Source: Planctomycetota bacterium
Lineage (GTDB): Bacteria > Planctomycetota > Phycisphaerae > Phycisphaerales > SM1A02
Direction: 5' to 3'
NCBI GenBank assembly: GCA_016872835.1
Contig: VGYX01000014.1
Span: forward strand, 1-64,000
Length of the DNA: 64,000 nucleotides
Made by a program: the position numbers and the translations under genes. Under the pieces are notes generated by a model, which saw only the letters and a list, made by a program, of their open reading frames with translations, was not told the DNA's origin and did not search any database. Positions 49,414-58,185 of this stretch are shown here, piece after piece (positions within the stretch are counted from its first letter, which is position 1; every line of letters begins with the position of its first letter).

Positions 49414-49977
49414 ATGCCCGCCCCGAAGCGACGCCTGCTCGCCGCCGCACACTGGGCCGCATTTCGGCATCCAAGGCGGCTGGAAATCATCGTCGCCATG
49501 GAGGCGCTGGCGCCCTGCTCGATCGCCGAGCTCGCGGCATCGATGGAGTGCCGGCCCGCAAGCCTGTACCGGCATGTGCAGACCCTGACCCGCGCCGGAT
49601 TGTTGCGCGAGGCGGGGCGCAAGCCGGTGGGGCGTCGCTGGACGTCGCTGTATGACCTCGGTCCTGCCTGTGGTCTGGAGCACTTCCACGCTCCGACCGG
49701 GCGCGGACTGCGCGAGCATGGCGAGCTGGTGCTGGCACTGAGTCGCCCCGCCGGCCGCGCGTATCTGCGCGGCGTGCTGGCCCAGCGCGGCGCGGCGCAG
49801 GATCTCGCGAAGCTTCGATGCACCTCGATGTTCGAGCGGACCTGGCTTGACGCGAAGGCGCAGGCGGAGGTCAAGCGCCTGATGCGCGCGCTCTACAAGC
49901 TCGTCCAGCGAGGCCGGCGCATGCGCAAGGGCGATCGTTTCCAGATCTCGGTCATGTCCGCGCCCATGGCGCGTTGA
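49414..49977 (+). CDS. Winged-helix regulator, paralogue A
   Basis: A 187-residue protein with an ArsR-like helix-turn-helix near residues 15-75 (PRRLEIIVAMEALAPCSIAE, LAASMECRPASLYRHVQTLT, RAGLLREAGRKPVGRRW). The rest is helical without a known ligand domain. It is similar in length and layout to the next gene, so the two are tandem paralogues. The ATG at 49414 is chosen because TACCAT lies eight bases upstream and it aligns with the paralogue's start. It is divergent from PadR. The target is unknown. Confidence 0.65.
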   Translation: MPAPKRRLLAAAHWAAFRHPRRLEIIVAMEALAPCSIAELAASMECRPASLYRHVQTLTRAGLLREAGRKPVGRRWTSLYDLGPACGLEHFHAPTGRGLREHGELVLALSRPAGRAYLRGVLAQRGAAQDLAKLRCTSMFERTWLDAKAQAEVKRLMRALYKLVQRGRRMRKGDRFQISVMSAPMAR

Positions 49978-50076
49978 GACGGTTCGCAAATTCGTGCATT
50001 TGAGAATGCTCGTGCGCACCACCGTGGTGTGGCGCTGTGACCATGGACTGGCTTACATTCGCCCGACACGGTTGCC

Positions 50077-50643
50077 ATGAGCAAGACCCCCGAGCCACAG
50101 AAACTCTGGAGCCCGAAGCAATGGAGGGCTATGTGCAGCGCCGTGCGCTACGAGCTCTATCTGCTTCTGGAGCAGCTGGCGCCCTGCTCGGTGTCCGAGC
50201 TGGCGGCGGCGGGTGGCCGCGGCGCCGCGGGCCTGTACCGGCACCTGGAGGTGATGGCCGACGCCGGCATCCTGATCCGCGCGGGTCAGCGCAAGGCCGG
50301 GCGTCGCTGGGGCCGCATCTACGACCTGAACCGCGAGAGCGGCATGCCGATGTGCGATCCGCAGACCGGCGCGGGCGTGAAGGACGACATCAAGCTGTGC
50401 AGCGCCATGATGCGCGCGGCGATCCGCGACTACGGCCGCGCGATGCACGCGCGCAAGGGTGCCGCGAACCTGGAGCAGCCCAGCTTCATCACGTCGCTCT
50501 TCGAGATTACGCGACTCGACGAGAAGAGCGCCGCGGAGATGCAGAAACTGTCCGACCGCATGATGGAGATCATCGTGAAGGGCCGCAAGGGCGGCTCGGG
50601 TCGCCGGTATCGGATCGGCTACATCGCCTCGCCGGTCACGTGA
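50077..50643 (+). CDS. Winged-helix regulator, paralogue B
   Basis: A 188-residue protein with the same layout as the gene upstream: RYELYLLLEQLAPCSVSELA, then GAAGLYRHLEVMADAGILIR, then AGQRKAGRRWGRIYDL. The shared LAPCS-SELA, LYRH and AGRRW segments show the two are homologous. TACATT lies 17 bases before the ATG. It converges with the PfkB gene. No ligand pocket or partner gene can be named. Confidence 0.65.
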   Translation: MSKTPEPQKLWSPKQWRAMCSAVRYELYLLLEQLAPCSVSELAAAGGRGAAGLYRHLEVMADAGILIRAGQRKAGRRWGRIYDLNRESGMPMCDPQTGAGVKDDIKLCSAMMRAAIRDYGRAMHARKGAANLEQPSFITSLFEITRLDEKSAAEMQKLSDRMMEIIVKGRKGGSGRRYRIGYIASPVT

Positions 50644-50661
50644 GCCGCCACGCGGCGTGAC

Positions 50662-51540
50662 TCAGTCGAGCTCGTCACGACGGGGAATGCTCGACAGGCT
50701 GCCATGCCGGGTGACGCAGAGCGCCGCCGCACGCGCCGCATGTTGCATCGCCTGCTCCGGTGGCTCGCCGGAGGCCAGACCAGCAAGCAGGTACCCCGCG
50801 AAGGTGTCACCGGCCGCCGTCGAATCGACCGCCTGCACCTCGACGGTCGGGATGTGCGCCCGACGCTGACGATGGCTGAACCACGCGCCGCGCGGGCCCA
50901 TGGTGAGCACCACGGACGGGCCTGAATAGCGTCGGTGCATCGCCTCCAACTGCGCATGTTCATCGGTCTCGCCAGTCAGGGTGCGCGCCTCGCCCTGATT
51001 CAGCACGATCACCGAAGCCTGCTCCATCGGCCACTCCGCGACATCCGGATGCACCGGCGAAGGATTGATCACGAGCGGCGCGCCCCGACGCGCCATCGTG
51101 CGGATGATGTGCGCGCCGTCATTGATCATGCCGTCGAGATAGCCGATGTGACCTCCGCGACACTGCGCGATCGCGTCATTCATCGCGGCGATCGGAACGA
51201 CCCGATCCGCGCCCGGCACGGTGATGCCGAACTCGCTCTGGTCGGTGGCCAGGTGAATGATCACCTCGGCGGTGTCGGTGGTCGGATCGCGCTCCACGCG
51301 GGTCACGTCGACGCCGGCGTCGACCAGGGCGTGGATGGCGCGATCGCCGTCACGGCCGACCCCCGAAACCAGCTGCACCCGGGCGCCAGCTCGGGCTGCC
51401 GCGACCGAGACATTGGCGCCCTTCCCCCCCACGCTCTGGGTGACCGACGTGGCCATGACCCCGCGGCCGGCCTCGGGCAGGCGAGGCAGGTGCAGGGTGC
51501 GGTCGTAGGAGATGGATCCGAAAACCATGATCCGCTTCAT
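50662..51540 (-). CDS. PfkB-family (ribokinase-like) sugar kinase
   Basis: A 292-residue kinase. The N-terminal signature is GGKGANVSVAAARAGARV near residue 39 and the C-terminal one is VDSTAAGDTFAGYLLAGLA, containing the catalytic aspartate and anion hole. The order and length match ribokinase. ISYDRTLHLPRLPEAG is the usual opening. TAGATT lies ten bases before the ATG. Ribose, fructose or a nucleoside are all possible substrates; no transport gene is adjacent to decide. Confidence 0.82.
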   Translation of the reverse strand: MKRIMVFGSISYDRTLHLPRLPEAGRGVMATSVTQSVGGKGANVSVAAARAGARVQLVSGVGRDGDRAIHALVDAGVDVTRVERDPTTDTAEVIIHLATDQSEFGITVPGADRVVPIAAMNDAIAQCRGGHIGYLDGMINDGAHIIRTMARRGAPLVINPSPVHPDVAEWPMEQASVIVLNQGEARTLTGETDEHAQLEAMHRRYSGPSVVLTMGPRGAWFSHRQRRAHIPTVEVQAVDSTAAGDTFAGYLLAGLASGEPPEQAMQHAARAAALCVTRHGSLSSIPRRDELD

Positions 51541-51789
51541 GGAAAGTGAAAATCTACGCCTTCCTGATGGGCTGCGGTTTGCAAAGCGGGCGGGTTTGAC
51601 GAATCCTGCGGTATCCGGAAATCGACCCGAGTCTGCCCCGTCGAACGCGACGCGAACAGACCCGGGCACGCCCGGACGACCGGCCGCGCGGAACGCGACC
51701 GGGCGATGTGCGCCGTGGTTCGCCGCGGCGGTGTGAAGCCTGGCGGCGGGCCGAAGTGCCCCGCAACAGCCGGGATGAGCGCTCTCCCG
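51541..51789. other. Gene-free leader region
   Basis: This 249-bp stretch lies between the divergent PfkB start and the short ORF. It contains the PfkB -10 box at its left end and a GC-rich imperfect hairpin near 51745-51763. Nothing else is recognisable. Confidence 0.4.
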
Positions 51790-51803
51790 AAGGAGGTGTT
51801 CCA

Positions 51804-51842
51804 GTGAAGCAATCCACGAATTCGAAGGGGTGGCACCGCTGA
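51804..51842 (+). CDS. Possible 12-residue leader peptide
   Basis: AAGGAGGTG (51790-51798) is a perfect long Shine-Dalgarno five bases before a GTG that opens the short frame MKQSTNSKGWHR and a TGA. The last codons lie in the stem of a hairpin at 51827-51854, whose loop is the stop codon. That arrangement resembles attenuation leaders, but no run of one amino acid is present. A start this well positioned is rare in this window, where most genes lack Shine-Dalgarno. Confidence 0.4.
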   Translation: MKQSTNSKGWHR

Positions 51843-51854
51843 GCGGTGAGCCCC
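51827..51854 (+). promoter_or_regulatory. Hairpin overlapping the leader ORF stop
   Basis: gggg-tgg-caccgc pairs with gcggtg-ag-cccc around a tga loop. The left arm includes GGGTGGCACCGC, similar to the core of T-box elements, but no specifier domain or aminoacyl-tRNA synthetase gene is visible. Confidence 0.45.
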
Positions 51855-51885
51855 GGGCAGCGCCCTGCGCAGCCTGACCGAACGC

Positions 51886-51925
51886 GCCCGCCCGCGTGCC
51901 ACAAGCCGCGGGCGGGCCACTTTTT
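51886..51925 (+). terminator. Strong terminator upstream of the deaminase gene
   Basis: gcccgcccgcg (51886-51896) and cgcgggcgggc (51907-51917) are an 11-bp GC stem followed by cacttttt. It lies 36 bases before the deaminase start, so it ends a leader transcript or acts as an attenuator. Confidence 0.82.
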
Positions 51926-51960
51926 GCCCAGTGGAGCCCTTGGACGCCGATGACCCCGGC

Positions 51961-52431
51961 ATGAGCAAGCCCCTTCCCCCGCTGACTGACGCGCAGATGA
52001 ACGCCGGTCTCGATGCCGCGATCGCCCAAGCCGAGAAGGGCTGGCGCGAGGGTGGCATCCCGATCGGCAGCTCGTTGCTCGACGAACGCGGCGTGATCGT
52101 GGCGGTCGGTCACAACCGGCGCGTGCAGCATGGCGACCCGACCGCGCACGCCGAGGTGGACTGCATCCGCAACGCGGGACGGCGGCGCGACTGGAGCCGC
52201 TGCACGCTGATCAGCACACTGAGCCCCTGCCCCATGTGCACCGGCACAGCGGTGCTGTTCAAGATTCCGCGCGTGATCATCGGCGAGAACAAGACCTTCT
52301 TGGGCGGCGAGGACTGGATGGCCCAGAAGGGCATGCAGGTGCGCGTGCTGCAGGATCCGCGCTGCATCGCGCTGATGGAACGCATGAAGCGCGAGAAGCC
52401 GGATCTGTGGGCCGAGGACATCGGCGAGTGA
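51961..52431 (+). CDS. Cytosine deaminase-like (yeast FCY1 type) enzyme
   Basis: A 156-residue cytidine/deoxycytidylate-deaminase-fold protein. The zinc motif is AHAEVDCIRNAGR near residue 60 and TLSPCPMCTGTAVL near residue 89, with VLFKIPRVIIGENKTFLGGE after. This matches fungal-type cytosine deaminases that convert cytosine to uracil. A guanine or nucleoside deaminase is the alternative. The ATG at 51961 begins family-like sequence; a GTG ten codons upstream would fall beside the terminator. Confidence 0.8.
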   Translation: MSKPLPPLTDAQMNAGLDAAIAQAEKGWREGGIPIGSSLLDERGVIVAVGHNRRVQHGDPTAHAEVDCIRNAGRRRDWSRCTLISTLSPCPMCTGTAVLFKIPRVIIGENKTFLGGEDWMAQKGMQVRVLQDPRCIALMERMKREKPDLWAEDIGE

Positions 52432-52452
52432 CCCTCGTGACCAGATGAAAAG

Positions 52453-52480
52453 CCCGCAGGGGTAAGCCTGCGGGTTCGGG
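52453..52480. terminator. Bidirectional terminator
   Basis: cccgcagg (52453-52460) and cctgcggg (52467-52474) form an 8-bp stem. On the minus strand it is followed by cttttc. It lies between the convergent deaminase and atpA, and it closes the atp operon directly after atpA. Confidence 0.82.
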
Positions 52481-52497
52481 TGTTTCGTGGTTGGAAT

Positions 52498-54048
<1,551 letters not shown>

Positions 54049-54093
54049 GGGACTGCTCCGTTGGGTTCCTTGAAAGGTCGGGGATGGGCGGCC

Positions 54094-54702
54094 TCAGCGG
54101 CCCCCGTCGATGAATCGTTCGGGCTTCGCGGCCAGATCAGCGCGCGCGGCGTCGAGCATGGCGGCACGCATGCGGCGCAGGCGCGTGGCCACGCTGCCGT
54201 CGATGAGCTGGTCACCGATGCGCAGCTTGATGCCACCGATCATGCTTGTGTCGGCGTAGCTGTGCAGCACCGCTTCCTTGCCGAAGGCGCTCTTCACGCG
54301 CGCCTTCACGGCGCCGACGACCTCGTCGGACAGCTGGCCGCCGCCCACGGTGTACACGTCCACCTCGACCTTGCCGAATCGCTCCTGCAGCAGCTGGTCG
54401 AAGGCGTCGCCGATCTCGAGCAGGTGACCAAGGCGGCCCTTGCGGTTCAGCACCATCACGAACTTCACGAGCAGGTCGCTCGCGTTGCCCTTCAGGATGC
54501 GCTGCAGGCTCGCCTCGCGTTCGGCGCGATCCAGCATGGGGCTCGCCAGGAATTCACGGAAACGCGCGTCGGCGCGCGCGGCCTCGCACAGCGCGTCGAG
54601 CTCCTCACCGATGCCAGCCGGCGCGTCGGCGCCCTGCTTGAGCGCGAGCTCAAGCAGGCTGGTGGCGTAGACCTTCGCGACGTCGTCGACCTGGGTGGGC
54701 AT
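54094..54702 (-). CDS. atpH: ATP synthase F1 subunit delta
   Basis: A 202-residue stator subunit linking F1 to the b subunits. VDDVAKVYATSLLELALKQG is the usual opening, the N-terminal helical bundle includes FREFLASPMLDRAEREASLQ, and the C-terminal domain ends near IGGIKLRIGDQLIDGSVATR. The unit lies between atpF and atpA as in most bacteria. An extra 25 residues follow the usual end. Confidence 0.92.
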   Translation of the reverse strand: MPTQVDDVAKVYATSLLELALKQGADAPAGIGEELDALCEAARADARFREFLASPMLDRAEREASLQRILKGNASDLLVKFVMVLNRKGRLGHLLEIGDAFDQLLQERFGKVEVDVYTVGGGQLSDEVVGAVKARVKSAFGKEAVLHSYADTSMIGGIKLRIGDQLIDGSVATRLRRMRAAMLDAARADLAAKPERFIDGGR

Positions 54703-54721
54703 GGTGGTCTCGCGGCTTCGC

Positions 54722-55264
54722 TCAGCGGGCGCTGAGCTCGCTCAGGCTTTCCTCGACAAGGCGCCTCTGGTCGCCCGCCTGGATCTCGCGCTTCAGGATC
54801 TTGCCCGCCACGGTGGTGGCCAGGCCCGCCGCCATCGCGTGGATCTCGCTCAGGGCCGCGCGCTTGGCGCCCTCGAGCTCCTGCGTGGCACGGTTCTTCA
54901 TGTCTTCCAGTTCCTTCGCGGCGCGCGCGCGAAGTTCCTCGGCCTGACGCTCGGCCTCGGCACGCGCCGCACGCACGGTGCGGTCGGCCTCGGCGCGGGC
55001 TTCCTCGAGTCGCTTCTCGAACTCGGCCTGCGCGGCCTTCGCCTTCGCCTGCGCGGCTTCGGCGGCGCGGATCTCGGACAGGATCTTCTCGTTGCGCTCG
55101 TCGAGGCCCTTGGTGATCTTCGGCCACACCACGGTGGCGAGCACGGTGAACGCCACCAGGAACACCACGACCGCGGTGATCGCGGGCAGCGAGTCGACCT
55201 TGATCAGTTCCGGCGAGGCGCCCTCGGAGGCGAGGGTCACGATGGAAGCGAGGGTCACGGACAT
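54722..55264 (-). CDS. atpF: ATP synthase F0 subunit b
   Basis: A 180-residue stalk protein: one membrane helix (PAITAVVVFLVAFTVLATVV) followed by a long Ala/Glu/Arg coiled coil (ERNEKILSEIRAAEAAQAKA and onward). GGAG lies eight bases before the ATG at 55264; a further upstream frame is not protein-like. Only one b gene is present. Confidence 0.92.
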   Translation of the reverse strand: MSVTLASIVTLASEGASPELIKVDSLPAITAVVVFLVAFTVLATVVWPKITKGLDERNEKILSEIRAAEAAQAKAKAAQAEFEKRLEEARAEADRTVRAARAEAERQAEELRARAAKELEDMKNRATQELEGAKRAALSEIHAMAAGLATTVAGKILKREIQAGDQRRLVEESLSELSAR

Positions 55265-55340
55265 GGGCTTCTCCGCACAGGAGGGAGGGAGAGGCCTCCC
55301 CGGCACTGCGCCGAGGAGGCCCGTTCAGTCACGCTGCCGC

Positions 55341-55667
55341 TCAGGCCTTGTTGAAGCCGAGCAGACCGACCACCACCGCGAAGAGCGCCACGCCCTCGAC
55401 GAGCGCCGCGGTGAGGATCATGTTCACGAAGATGCGACCGGTCATCTCGGGCTGGCGGGCGATGCTCTCGACCGCGCTGCCGCCGATGCGACCGATGCCC
55501 AAGCCCGCGCCGAGCACGGCGAGACCGGCGGCGAGGCCAGCGCCGAGACCGGCGAGGCTGCCACCACCGCTGGTCGCGGCGGTCGCGCCATCCGCGGCGA
55601 GGGCGGGGTTCGAGGCGAGCATGCAGGCGCCGAAGGCGGCGACGAGAGCGAGCTTCATGGTCTTCAT
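55341..55667 (-). CDS. atpE: ATP synthase F0 subunit c with N-terminal signal-like extension
   Basis: A 108-residue proteolipid, longer than the usual 75-85. The first 24 residues (MKTMKLALVAAFGACMLASN then PALA) look like a signal peptide, followed by a Gly/Ser linker and the two helices. The ion-binding glutamate is in ALVEGVALFAVVVG at residue 91; SIARQPE is the polar loop. VEG rather than VES, and no Gln in the first helix, fit proton rather than sodium coupling. AGGAG lies nine to ten bases upstream of the ATG at 55667. Confidence 0.9.
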   Translation of the reverse strand: MKTMKLALVAAFGACMLASNPALAADGATAATSGGGSLAGLGAGLAAGLAVLGAGLGIGRIGGSAVESIARQPEMTGRIFVNMILTAALVEGVALFAVVVGLLGFNKA

Positions 55668-55749
55668 GGGTCTGGTCTCCTGAAAGAGTCGGTCAGTGCG
55701 GCACGCGCCGCAGGTTCGTTCCGCCGCGGACGCCCGCGGCCGGATTCGT

Positions 55750-56739
55750 TCAGTGCGCGGCCTCCGCAGGGTGGCCGTGGGCCTCGTCATGCTCGTGCGC
55801 ATGCTCGTCGTCGTGGTGGCTCATCGTGCTGATGAACACCGCGGTGAGGAACATGAAGATGAACGCCTGCAGGAAGGCGACGAACACCTCGAGGAAGAAG
55901 ATGATGAGCGCGAAGGCACCGCTGGCGACGGTGATGGTGCCCACCGCCCAGTTCGCGAGTCCGGCCTTCGCGGCCATGGCGCCGAACATGAGCAGCGTGG
56001 CCATGAGGGTGTGGCCGCCGACCATGTTGGCGAAGAGACGAATCGCGAGCGCTGCAGGCTTGATGAACAGGCCGAGGAACTCGACCACGAAGATGATCGG
56101 CACCACGAGCCACAGGCCCTTGGGGCCCGCGACGAGTTCGTGTCCGCCGCAGAGGTGCTCGAGCCATCCGCCCACGCCCAGCTCGCGGATCGAGTGGATC
56201 TGGATCACCACGAAGCTGATGGTCGCGAGGCCGCCGGTGACCATCAGGTTCGCGGTCGCGGTGCCGCCGAAGAGGATGTACTCCTCCATGTGCGGGCCGC
56301 CCAGCTGATTCTTCAGCATGTGCTGGATGTCCGCGAAGGGCATCAGGCCGAACAGGTTCACCACCAGCAGGAAGAAGAACATGCTGAGCAGGAACGGCAG
56401 ATAGCGCCTCGTCTGCTTCTCGCCCATCATCGGGTTGAGCATCTGGTCGCGCAGCGCGACCACGATCGCCTCGACGAACTGACCAAGGCGGCCCTTCGTG
56501 ACAAAGCGATTGATGCCTTGGCTTGAGGGGCCCGTCTCGATCGCCTTCGCCGCGCGCCAGAGCAGCCAAGTGACCAGAATGCCGCTGACGATGATCACCA
56601 GACAGCTCACGGGCACGCCCGAATCCTGCGTGAGACGCCAAGCGCTCGCGGACTCGGGGAGCTTGGCCCACTCCGCCGTGATGTTCCTGTCCACCACATG
56701 GCCGAGGGGGTTGTCACCGCTGGCAAGAAGGAAGTTCAT
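55750..56739 (-). CDS. atpB: ATP synthase F0 subunit a
   Basis: A 329-residue membrane subunit forming the proton half-channels. The essential arginine is in ALAIRLFANMVGGH near residue 233. LPFLLSMFFFLLVVNLFGLM and LIIFFLEVFVAFLQAFIFMF are the family helices. A C-terminal His/Glu/Asp-rich tail (HHDDEHAHEHDEAHGHPAE) is unusual. The ATG at 56739 begins MNFLLASGDNP; upstream codons are not protein-like. Confidence 0.95.
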   Translation of the reverse strand: MNFLLASGDNPLGHVVDRNITAEWAKLPESASAWRLTQDSGVPVSCLVIIVSGILVTWLLWRAAKAIETGPSSQGINRFVTKGRLGQFVEAIVVALRDQMLNPMMGEKQTRRYLPFLLSMFFFLLVVNLFGLMPFADIQHMLKNQLGGPHMEEYILFGGTATANLMVTGGLATISFVVIQIHSIRELGVGGWLEHLCGGHELVAGPKGLWLVVPIIFVVEFLGLFIKPAALAIRLFANMVGGHTLMATLLMFGAMAAKAGLANWAVGTITVASGAFALIIFFLEVFVAFLQAFIFMFLTAVFISTMSHHDDEHAHEHDEAHGHPAEAAH

Positions 56740-56767
56740 GGGCTGGTCTAGGGAGGGTACGAGGTGC

Positions 56768-57229
56768 TTACCTTCGCTCGAAGGCCGCCGCCGCAGCAAG
56801 GACCGACTTCGCGACCACCGCGGCTTCGACCGCCAGCGAGACGAGGTAGGTACCGGCTACGGACAGGAGGAAACCCTCCGCCGAAGGGGGAAAAGAGTAT
56901 AGCAACAGGGCCAGAAACGGCGTCGTTACGAAGCGAATCACGGTGGCTGCGAGCCAGCGGCTGCTCCAGGACGAGGGGGTTCGCGCCGCCCATGGGGCCA
57001 TGGCGAGCAGGCCAAGCAGCATGATGCACGAGACAAGGATGGATCCAAGTGTCGCGGAGACAGAGACTTCTGGCTTCAGGAGTCCGAGAGGCGACATCGC
57101 GAACGCGGCGCCGGCGCAGAGCGCAGAGGTACCGGCCCAGGTTCCAAAGATCAGTCCGGCAGGCATCGCGATCGGGGTTTCCGGGGGCAGCTTTCCCGCA
57201 GCGGATGGCACGGCGTTCATGTCGCTCAC
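56768..57229 (-). CDS. AtpI-like membrane protein
   Basis: A 153-residue protein with about four helices (for example ALCAGAAFAMSPLGLL, LGSILVSCIMLLGLLAMAPW, FVTTPFLALLLYSF, YLVSLAVEAAVVAKSVLAAA). Position directly before atpB and topology point to an AtpI-type assembly factor, although sequence identity to known AtpI is not obvious. The GTG at 57229 overlaps the upstream stop (GTGA) and has GGAGG six bases before it; the ATG at 57220 is too far from it. Confidence 0.65.
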   Translation of the reverse strand: MSDMNAVPSAAGKLPPETPIAMPAGLIFGTWAGTSALCAGAAFAMSPLGLLKPEVSVSATLGSILVSCIMLLGLLAMAPWAARTPSSWSSRWLAATVIRFVTTPFLALLLYSFPPSAEGFLLSVAGTYLVSLAVEAAVVAKSVLAAAAAFERR

Positions 57230-57507
57230 AAGGGGCCTCCCTTCCGGCGGCGCGCGGCGTTCCGGTCCAGTTCGGCGTTGAGCTTCCACGTGCTCTTGAC
57301 GAGGGAAACCACCCCGACCAACACACCGATCGCTCCGCCCACGACCACGCCTGTCTCGCTTCCACGCCACTTGTCCCAGAGCCAGCCCAGCAGCAATCCG
57401 GCGGCCACCTGGGAAACCGCCTCAAAACCGATTCCCATCATCCGGAAGCCCATGCGGACCTCTTCGCGCTCGCGTTGGGTTGGCTTGGGGCCTTGGTCGG
57501 GATGCAT
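57226..57507 (-). CDS. atpZ: AtpZ-like small membrane protein
   Basis: A 93-residue protein with two helices, AVSQVAAGLLLGWLWDKW and GVVVGGAIGVLVGVVSLVK. This is the AtpZ/AtpI (PF09527-type) pattern of a small assembly factor or cation channel at the head of atp operons. TAGGTT lies seven bases before the ATG at 57507. It is the first gene of the operon and divergent from nuoI. Confidence 0.78.
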   Translation of the reverse strand: MHPDQGPKPTQREREEVRMGFRMMGIGFEAVSQVAAGLLLGWLWDKWRGSETGVVVGGAIGVLVGVVSLVKSTWKLNAELDRNAARRRKGGPL

Positions 57508-57514
57508 GGGACCG

Positions 57515-57537
57515 AACCTACCCGACCCCGCTAGCAT
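57515..57537. promoter_or_regulatory. Divergent -10 boxes for the atp operon and nuoI
   Basis: In the 40-bp gap, minus-strand TAGGTT (57515-57520) lies seven bases before the atpZ ATG, and plus-strand TAGCAT (57532-57537) lies ten bases before the nuoI ATG. The boxes are back to back, so both operons would be leaderless. The word gctagcatc also occurs at the prpC/CpcT promoter (3670-3678). Confidence 0.5.
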
Positions 57538-57547
57538 CGGTTTGACC

Positions 57548-58105
57548 ATGCCCATCCGTGACGACGAGATCGTGGACGTGTCGATCAGCCCGCTCAACCG
57601 CAGGGAGAGCCTGTTCATCCCCGAGGTGTTCAAGGGCCTCGGCACCACACTACGCCACGCCTTCGAGAACTTCGGCCGCAACGGCTCGAACAAGAAGAAC
57701 ATCTGGGTGGTGCAATATCCCGAGCAGAAGCGCGACGACCGGCCAGTCGAGGAGGGCGGGCAATTCAAGCCTTATTTCCGCGGCGTGCATCGCCTGAACA
57801 AGGACGAGGACGGTCGCGTGCGCTGCGTGGCGTGCTTCATGTGCGCCACCGCATGCCCGGCGAACTGCATTCACATCGTGGCCGATGCGAGTCCGTGGGA
57901 GGACCGCGAGAAGTACCCGAAGCAGTTCGACATCGACGAGCTGCGCTGCATCTACTGCGGCATGTGCGAAGAGGCGTGCCCGTGCGACGCGATCGAGCTC
58001 ACACCGCACTACGAGGTGACAGGCCTGACGCGCAACGAGCTGATCTTCGACAAGTCGAAGTTGCTGCAGGTGTACGACGAGACGGTCGCCGAGAAGCCAA
58101 TGTGA
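57548..58105 (+). CDS. nuoI: NADH-quinone oxidoreductase subunit I
   Basis: A 185-residue ferredoxin-like subunit of respiratory complex I that passes electrons between iron-sulfur clusters. The two 4Fe-4S motifs are CVACFMCATACPANC and CIYCGMCEEACPCDA. LRHAFENFGRNGSNKKN is the family N-terminal region. It stands alone here; no other nuo gene is adjacent, and a hairpin follows. Confidence 0.95.
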   Translation: MPIRDDEIVDVSISPLNRRESLFIPEVFKGLGTTLRHAFENFGRNGSNKKNIWVVQYPEQKRDDRPVEEGGQFKPYFRGVHRLNKDEDGRVRCVACFMCATACPANCIHIVADASPWEDREKYPKQFDIDELRCIYCGMCEEACPCDAIELTPHYEVTGLTRNELIFDKSKLLQVYDETVAEKPM

Positions 58106-58125
58106 GTCCGCGTAACAGGGCCGGA

Positions 58126-58165
58126 GGTTGTGATTGACCATCGTCCGAAGTGGTCAACGACAACC
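58126..58165 (+). terminator. Hairpin after nuoI
   Basis: ggttgt-ga-ttgacca (58126-58140) pairs with tggtcaa-cg-acaacc (58151-58165) over 13 positions with a 2x2 internal loop. It lies between convergent nuoI and the AsmA-like gene. No T-run follows, so it is a rho-type or mRNA-end hairpin rather than a classical terminator. Confidence 0.55.
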
Positions 58166-58185
58166 GCTGACCCTCGTTCTCGGAA

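Noticed and set aside
51700-51925. T-box riboswitch
   Set aside because: Only the core word GGGTGGCACCGC is seen; no specifier loop and no aminoacyl-tRNA synthetase or amino acid gene follows.
55341-55667. Sodium-coupled c ring
   Set aside because: The glutamate is followed by Gly rather than Ser/Thr and the first helix lacks the Gln ligand.
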